Shown here: positions 1 to 4,780 of the stretch, in pieces | Layout of the letters: every line of letters starts with the position of its first letter | Position numbering within the stretch: the first letter of the stretch is position 1 | Source of the DNA: Bacteroidales bacterium | GTDB taxonomy: Bacteria > Bacteroidota > Bacteroidia > Bacteroidales > 4484-276 | DNA: 6,507 bases | Reading direction: 5' to 3' | NCBI GenBank assembly: GCA_029939965.1 | Contig: JAOZRY010000176.1 | Coordinates: forward strand, 1 to 6,507 | The notes under the pieces: model-generated | Databases searched by the model: none | The model's input: the letters and a program-made list of their open reading frames with translations, nothing else | Told to the model about the DNA's origin: nothing | Translations under genes and position numbers: made by a program

Positions 1-85
1 GCCTCGAACTCGAACATTCTGAATCAAACACCGACTTTATGGACGGACACTAATTAATCAAATCATTACCTGCTTTTGGTACGTA

Positions 86-112
86 TAATTCGTGTAATCC
101 GTTTAATTCGAT
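86..112. repeat. Three tandem imperfect 9-mers (TAATTCGTG type)
   Basis: Three adjacent 9-base units read TAATTCGTG (86-94), TAATCCGTT (95-103) and TAATTCGAT (104-112). All share TAAT-CG at the same positions. From memory, similar 'aattcgtg' runs recur between genes in Bacteroidota genomes, but their role is not known to me. It lies about 165 bases upstream of the cytochrome promoter element. Confidence 0.5.
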
Positions 113-276
113 AATATAAAACATCGTTAACATGTTAGCGTTAGTGGCTTTTTTAAGAGCCTAATTCAATCTCTTGTCCGGCCTGTGGACGTTAGAAAAA
201 CCCTCCTTACCAACCATTTGTAATATTTTCGGAATTTGATTGCGATATTGAAAGATGCATAGAGGAAACATTGTTT

Positions 277-284
277 TATCTTTG
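277..284 (+). promoter_or_regulatory. Bacteroidota-type -7 promoter element for the cytochrome gene
   Basis: TATCTTTG matches the Bacteroidota sigma-ABfrA -7 consensus TAnnTTTG exactly, 20 bases before the ATG at 305. The nearest upstream TTG (248-250) is 26 bases away, longer than the usual spacing to a -33 element, so that half is unconvincing. If used, transcription would start near 291 and leave a leader of only about 15 bases. That leader ends in the A-rich stretch just before the ATG, with no Shine-Dalgarno sequence. Confidence 0.5.
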
Positions 285-304
285 CATTTAAACGAAAATA
301 AAAA

Positions 305-3013
305 ATGGTAAACACCATAAAAAATATTGTATCATATTTAAAATTCGACACATGGGGATTTCTGGCAATAGCCAACTTTCTGATTTGTGTAATCAGCGGG
401 ATTTTTCTGGCTATTCCTTACGATGTAAACCAGCCTTTTAATTCGATTGCCCAAATGTTGCTCACCAATCCGGGAGCAAGTTTTATTAGAAACGCCCATT
501 ATTGGAGTGCCCAGCTTTTCCTCGTCTTTACGATTCTGCATATATGGGAATACCTGAAATCGGAGAAAACCAAAAAGCTAAAAAATGGGATTTGGCTGAG
601 ACTGGTTATCAGCCTGTTTTTCATCTTTTATGTAATGATCTCCGGGTTTATTTTAAAAGCCGATATGGACAGTCAGCAAGCCCACCGCATAATCCAATCG
701 TTGGCTGAAAGCTTACCCGTAATTGGTAATTTGCTGGCTTATTCGTTGATTGGAAGAGAGGGCAGCTTACAGATATTATATGTGCATCACATTGCCACAG
801 CTACCATTTTTCTAATTATCATTATTCTCGAACACACCAAAACAATCTGGACTAAAGCCCGTACTTTTTTCATCGCAACTATAATTATTTCGGCTTTGAG
901 TTTTTTGTTCAGAGCACCATTGCACAACAATATTACCCCGGTTGTAAAAGGCCCCTGGTATTTTTTAGGGTTACAGGAAATTCTCCATTGGATGTCAAAT
1001 CCAGGATGGTTGTTGCTGATCCTTTTGGGTTTGTTGGTATTGATCTATTTTATTCCAAAAATTAAACTACCCGGAGCTGGTATTTTACGGCGGATAATTC
1101 TTTATACGTTTTACATATATATGGCATTAACGACCATAGCCTACTTTTTGAGGGGTGAAAACTGGGAGTGGGACTGGCAGATGCGGGATGTGTATTTTCC
1201 TTTCGGGATCAGGGAAATTAATTTTAAGCCTCTGCCCGACACCTTAATCCTGAGCCTGACAAACATGCCTGACGAAAGAGAAAGCTGTGTAATTTGTCAT
1301 CACAACATGAAAGGTTTTACAGCCTCACACAATCCGCAAGCTGTGGGTTGTGTTGCTTGCCACCTGGGCGATCCATATACTTTTGATAAAGACGTATCGC
1401 ACCACAACATGGTTAATATTCCTGGCAATCTTACTCATGCAGCCCGCACCTGTGGCACTTCCAAATGTCATCCCGAAATTACCGAACGCATCCAAAATAC
1501 TATGATGACCACTTTGAGCGGAATAGTTAGTGTGGACAGATTTGTTTTTAATGAGATTGATAAACCGGGAAAATTATCCAGAATAACAGAAATTGGCCAT
1601 TCACCCGCCGACCGGCACTTGCGCGATATGTGTGCCAATTGTCATTTAGGAAACCCAAAAATTGAGTATGGCCCTGTTACCGAACTTACGAGGGGCGGGG
1701 GTTGTAATGCCTGCCATTTGAATTACCCTGACAAAAAATTTGAAACTGGAGAAGAGTTTAAAACAGATTTATCATATCACCCACAATTGTCGCTAAATAT
1801 TTCCAACAATCATTGTTTTGGCTGCCACAGCCGTTCGGGGAGGATTGCCACTAATTACGAAGGCTGGCACGAAACACAACTCGAAAAAGAAGATGTGAAG
1901 GATTGGGAAGGATTTCGCCAGATAGAAGATCAGCGGATTTTTGAATTTGTGAGTGCTGACGTGCATCACCAAAGTGGAATGGAATGTATCGACTGCCATA
2001 ATTCTTATGAGCTTATGGGTGATGGGAATTTATATATGCACGAGGAGTTTCAGGTAAAAATACAATGTAAAGATTGCCACTTTAATCATCAACCCAAAAC
2101 AATAACTGCTTCAGCTTTAGATAGCGAAACCCGAAAAATTGCAGACCTCCGGAAATATTCGGATAATCGGCACTTTCTAAAAATTGAAAAATCGGGATTG
2201 GCCATGGTAAATACTTTTGTGGATGAAGCCGGTAACAAATGGCTGATTTCAAAAAACTCAGGAAAACTATTTCCAATGATAGCCCCTGCCAATGATTGCT
2301 CACGCGGAAATGCCCACAACGCTCTTACGTGCGATGCCTGCCATACGGCCTGGGCTCCACAATGTATAGGATGCCACAATAGCTATGAAAAAAATAGTGC
2401 CGGTTACGATTTATTAAACAATAAACATATAACCGGAACCTGGGTGGAATATACCGGAAAATTCCTGTCGGATCCACCTGTTCTGGGTATTGATGAAAGA
2501 GAAGAGATTACAGATGGAGCCAAGAGAATGGTTAGCACTTTTATTAATGGGATGGTTTTATCGATAGATGTGGAAAGTTTTGATGGCGATAGTAAAGATG
2601 AAATTTTCCACCGCTTATATGCTCCAACTGTTGCCCACACTACATCGCGCGAAGGGCGTTCGTGCAAATCGTGCCACAACAATCCGTTGGCAATTGGTTA
2701 TGGCCGTGGAAAAATTGATTATAAAATAACAGATGGAAAAGGATTTTGGACATTCGCTCCGCAATATGCCCCCAACAAATTTGATGGTTTGCCCGAAGAT
2801 GCATGGATAGGTTTTATGCAGGAAGGCATTGGCTGGACGGCCACACGCGAAGGAGTAAGACCATTTAATACAGCCGAACAAAAGAAAATTCTCAGGGTTG
2901 GAGCATGCCTGACCTGTCATGCTGATAATTCGGAAATCATGCTTGAAAGCCTAATGGATTTTGAAAAATCTCTGAAGAAAATTTCCGGCGAGTGTGTTCT
3001 GCCAAGTTGGTGA
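305..3013 (+). CDS. Cytochrome b / dodecaheme cytochrome c fusion, probable quinol dehydrogenase
   Basis: This 902-residue inner-membrane protein most likely oxidises menaquinol and passes electrons to periplasmic acceptors. Residues 1-282 form a cytochrome b core with seven predicted helices (about 18-38, 66-84, 97-117, 158-178, 185-203, 233-251, 264-282). The b-heme ligand pairs are H65/H79 (14 apart) and H162/H177 (15 apart, as in cytochrome b6). G216-P-W-Y219 sits where the Qo-site PEWY motif is expected. Lysine/arginine-rich loops at 85-100, 178-186 and 252-263 lie on the cytoplasmic side, which puts the end of helix 7 in the periplasm, where c hemes are attached. Residues 328-872 hold 12 heme motifs: CxxCH at C328, C349, C443, C467, C504, C561, C588, C676, C687, C787 and C868, plus CX4CH at C383. 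About 31 histidines lie in this part, enough for bis-His ligation. The first ATG is chosen because helix 1 begins soon after it. No Rieske or cytochrome c1 partner is visible. The fold is clear; the electron acceptor is unknown. Confidence 0.9.
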   Translation: MVNTIKNIVSYLKFDTWGFLAIANFLICVISGIFLAIPYDVNQPFNSIAQMLLTNPGASFIRNAHYWSAQLFLVFTILHIWEYLKSEKTKKLKNGIWLRLVISLFFIFYVMISGFILKADMDSQQAHRIIQSLAESLPVIGNLLAYSLIGREGSLQILYVHHIATATIFLIIIILEHTKTIWTKARTFFIATIIISALSFLFRAPLHNNITPVVKGPWYFLGLQEILHWMSNPGWLLLILLGLLVLIYFIPKIKLPGAGILRRIILYTFYIYMALTTIAYFLRGENWEWDWQMRDVYFPFGIREINFKPLPDTLILSLTNMPDERESCVICHHNMKGFTASHNPQAVGCVACHLGDPYTFDKDVSHHNMVNIPGNLTHAARTCGTSKCHPEITERIQNTMMTTLSGIVSVDRFVFNEIDKPGKLSRITEIGHSPADRHLRDMCANCHLGNPKIEYGPVTELTRGGGCNACHLNYPDKKFETGEEFKTDLSYHPQLSLNISNNHCFGCHSRSGRIATNYEGWHETQLEKEDVKDWEGFRQIEDQRIFEFVSADVHHQSGMECIDCHNSYELMGDGNLYMHEEFQVKIQCKDCHFNHQPKTITASALDSETRKIADLRKYSDNRHFLKIEKSGLAMVNTFVDEAGNKWLISKNSGKLFPMIAPANDCSRGNAHNALTCDACHTAWAPQCIGCHNSYEKNSAGYDLLNNKHITGTWVEYTGKFLSDPPVLGIDEREEITDGAKRMVSTFINGMVLSIDVESFDGDSKDEIFHRLYAPTVAHTTSREGRSCKSCHNNPLAIGYGRGKIDYKITDGKGFWTFAPQYAPNKFDGLPEDAWIGFMQEGIGWTATREGVRPFNTAEQKKILRVGACLTCHADNSEIMLESLMDFEKSLKKISGECVLPSW

Positions 3014-3131
3014 GGGAAGAAAGAAGTTAGAGGGGAGAGGTTAGAGAATAGAAGGTAGAGGGGGAGAGGTTAGAAGTTAGATGATAGAAATTAGAAATTG
3101 GAAGATAGAGATTAGAATTTGGAAGAAGGAA
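3012..3131 (+). repeat. Degenerate purine-rich heptamer tandem array
   Basis: About 17 consecutive 7-base units follow the cytochrome stop codon. They keep register from 3012 to 3060, slip by one base at 3061, and run again from 3062 to 3131. Units include GTTAGAG, GGGAGAG, AATAGAA, GTTAGAA, GTTAGAT, GATAGAA, ATTAGAA, ATTGGAA and TTTGGAA, giving a consensus near RNTRGAR. The + strand is almost entirely purine plus T, with very few C residues. No reading frame uses it convincingly. Its function is unknown. Confidence 0.8.
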
Positions 3132-3471
3132 TTGCTTTTTGGAGGTTGTAATTGCTTAAAAGCTCAAACCTAATCTGTGATTTCTGTTGCCGATTATAGA
3201 TGTTCCATTTAATTATACCGAAACAAAGTGTGTTTTTAGAGGTTGCCACTTTAACCAAAACCTCATGTTCTATTTCGAACAGTAGGTGTTCATGTATGCG
3301 CAAAATGTTTCATATTATCCAAATATAAATTCCTATCTTCCTGTTATTAAACATAATAATAACATTGGCACATCAATTGTAAATTTCCGTAAGTTGTTAC
3401 ATAATTTATTAAATAGTAAACATCATTATCAATAAACCAAAATAATAACTGAGTTTTCAAAAATATTTGCA
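3132..3471. other. AT-rich intergenic stretch without a recognised gene
   Basis: I see no supportable gene here. A 13-base near-repeat (TTTTTGGAGGTTG at 3136-3148, TTTTTAGAGGTTG at 3233-3245) and an 8-base direct repeat AATTGCTT (3130-3137 and 3150-3157) stand out slightly but could be chance. On the minus strand an open frame of about 60 codons starts only with TTG at 3303 and runs into the heptamer array; I do not accept it. A near match to the -7 element (TAAATTTC, 3380-3387, final base wrong) could be a weak promoter for the next open frame. No GC-rich hairpin with a T-run is visible, so the end of the cytochrome transcript is unmarked. Confidence 0.6.
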
Positions 3472-3813
3472 ATGAACATATTCTATTTAAGAAATACTTT
3501 TGTGTTTGCTTTTACGATGCTTTTTTCTGATACACTTTTACATGTTGCAGGACTACATATTAATAATAATGTGCTATATGCCTGCTCATACCAGGGGGCT
3601 TTGTCGGGTATTGTTGGTTTCGATCTTTCTACATCCGATGTTATATTCCACAAGCAAATAGCCGGAATGTCGTTACCAAATGGAATCACATCAGATGCTT
3701 CAGGGTTTTTATATGTAACGGCCTATATTTCAAATAAAATATTTAAGATTAATATAAGCAATGAAAAAACTAATTTTAATATACGTATTAATACTCATCG
3801 TAAGTTGTGTTAA
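3472..3813 (+). pseudogene. Truncated SMP-30/gluconolactonase-like beta-propeller fragment
   Basis: The open frame gives 113 residues. Residues from about 22 to 97 resemble the middle of an SMP-30/gluconolactonase/LRE-type propeller: a strand with NNNVLYACS, then GIVGFDLSTSD, then a blade with PNGITSDASGFLYVT and NKIFKINIS. Full-length members are roughly 300 residues, so the opening blade(s) and the whole C-terminal half are missing. The first 20 residues are hydrophobic and signal-like but carry only one basic residue. The propeller similarity stops at the point where the next gene's ATG (3761) begins. The last 18 residues are that gene's leader read in another frame. The rest of the propeller does not reappear after the hydrolase gene. 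It is therefore most likely a deletion remnant, though a short expressed protein is not excluded. Confidence 0.6.
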
Positions 3814-4645
3814 TGCACAAAAATTTAATGAAAGTGATATCAAAAAAGGGTTTATCACTTGTTTGGATAACAAGATTTATTATGAAGAAGTTGGCGAAGG
3901 TAAGCCTTTAATATTGCTTCATGCAGGATACCTTGATTGTACAATGTGGGATGATCAATTTTTGTTTTTTGCAAATAATGCTTATCGCGTTGTTAGGTTC
4001 GATAGCTATGCTCACGGCAAAACAATTGATGGCAAAAACACACCGTTCCTTCACGAATTGATTAAGGCGATTGTTGATACATTATCGCTGGGAAGGGTTA
4101 ATCTCGTAGGAACTTCATTAGGTGGTGTAACTATTATTGAGTTTGCGTTGAACCACCCCGAAGATATTGATAAGATGGTATTGGTTTCGACAGGAATTAA
4201 TGGATATGATTGGGCTACAGATAGTTTGTTTGTTCCGAATTTACGGAAACAGATGGAATATATAAATAATTATGATACCGCTAATGTTGCAGAAATATTC
4301 CTGCAATCCTGGTTCGACGGGCCTTTTAGGGAGCCGTTAGATATGAACATTGGAAAACGGAATGAATGTAAAAATATAATACTTAAACGTTTTAAAAATC
4401 ATGGATTACGGAAAAATTCATTGCATTCATTTCCAAAAGCAATAACACGATACAGGGATATAAAATCCAATACATTAATTTTGATTGGAGATCAGGATAT
4501 GCCTTCAATAAATAAAATTTCGGGCTTATTGGATGAAGGATTGAAAAATAGCCAACGAATAGAAATTAATGGGGTTGGTCATTTAATGAACATTGAAAAT
4601 CCTGATGAGTTTAATAGAATAGTTCTTTCTTTTTTGATAAAATAA
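3761..4645 (+). CDS. Exported alpha/beta hydrolase
   Basis: This 294-residue protein has a complete alpha/beta-hydrolase fold of the usual length. The oxyanion-side motif LLHAGYLD is at 52-59, and the strand-4 motif RFDSYAHGKT at 79-88 stands for the common DxRGxGxS. The nucleophile elbow is G117-T-S119-L-G-G, the likely acid is D246 in IGDQDMP, and the catalytic histidine is H274 in GVGHLMNIENP. A lid/cap segment lies at about 145-225. The substrate cannot be read; relatives include esterases, enol-lactonases and haloperoxidase-like enzymes. The N-terminus is an export signal with two possible readings: signal peptidase I cleavage after V-N-A19, or a lipobox I13-V-S-C16. The start overlaps the propeller fragment by 53 bases in a different frame, so its promoter must lie within or before that fragment. 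The gene is more AT-rich than the cytochrome gene. Confidence 0.9.
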   Translation: MKKLILIYVLILIVSCVNAQKFNESDIKKGFITCLDNKIYYEEVGEGKPLILLHAGYLDCTMWDDQFLFFANNAYRVVRFDSYAHGKTIDGKNTPFLHELIKAIVDTLSLGRVNLVGTSLGGVTIIEFALNHPEDIDKMVLVSTGINGYDWATDSLFVPNLRKQMEYINNYDTANVAEIFLQSWFDGPFREPLDMNIGKRNECKNIILKRFKNHGLRKNSLHSFPKAITRYRDIKSNTLILIGDQDMPSINKISGLLDEGLKNSQRIEINGVGHLMNIENPDEFNRIVLSFLIK

Positions 4646-4780
4646 AAAAACTAAATAATGTCTGATCTATAATGTTTTCTAACAAGGCTTGCGAAGGGCT
4701 GAATAACAATAAGTTTACTTTTGCAAATAGACTGTCCAACGAAGTTATCGGCGTTTTCTGGCGCACACTAAATAAATATT
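4646..4780. other. Spacer between the two hydrolase genes
   Basis: This 135-base spacer contains the promoter element at 4716-4723 and otherwise no recognised feature. No intrinsic terminator hairpin with a T-run follows the alpha/beta hydrolase stop, so read-through into the next gene is possible. CTAACAAGG near 4679 and GTCCAACGAAG near 4735 recall integron attC half-sites but do not form a proper pair. Confidence 0.5.
4716..4723 (+). promoter_or_regulatory. Bacteroidota-type -7 promoter element for the serine hydrolase
   Basis: TACTTTTG matches TAnnTTTG exactly, 57 bases before the ATG at 4781. The nearest upstream TTG (4689-4691) is 24 bases away, slightly beyond the usual spacing, so the -33 half is doubtful. 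If active, the leader would be about 50 bases and the serine hydrolase would have its own transcript, separate from the alpha/beta hydrolase. Confidence 0.45.

Larger units (their letters stand above)
1..304. other. Upstream noncoding region of the cytochrome gene
   Basis: No supportable gene lies here. Two + strand frames are open from the window edge, one ending with TAA at 51-53 (16 residues, acidic, ending MDGH) and one with TAA at 55-57. Either could be the tail of an upstream gene, but the stretch is too short to choose. Further in are a tandem 9-mer array (86-112) and a perfect 10-bp palindrome TAACATGTTA (128-137). A weak hairpin at 146-161 (GGCT/AGCC ends, T-rich middle) lacks a trailing T-run, so it does not look like an intrinsic terminator. 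The promoter element at 277-284 and an A-rich leader finish the region. Confidence 0.6.

Noticed and set aside
146..161. Intrinsic terminator before the cytochrome gene
   Set aside because: The stem is only four strong pairs plus weak T-A pairs, and no T-run follows it.
2297..2317. Extra heme motif around C665 (DCSRGNAH)
   Set aside because: There is only one cysteine before the histidine, so no CxnCH pattern exists.
1793..2920. Several minus-strand open frames of 68-101 codons opposite the cytochrome domain
   Set aside because: They are shadows of the strongly supported cytochrome frame. Their sequences show no family features, and their positions follow its codon pattern.
3012..3131. CRISPR array reading of the repeat
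   Set aside because: Units are 7 bases, contiguous and degenerate, with no spacers.
3112..3303. Minus-strand open frame of 63 codons
   Set aside because: It starts only with TTG, has no promoter or ribosome-binding signal, overlaps the heptamer array at its 3' end, and resembles no family I recognise.
4675..4755. Integron attC-like site (CTAACAAGG ... GTCCAACGAAGTTATC)
   Set aside because: The right end does not match GTTRRRY, and the arms are not complementary, so no attC-type hairpin forms.
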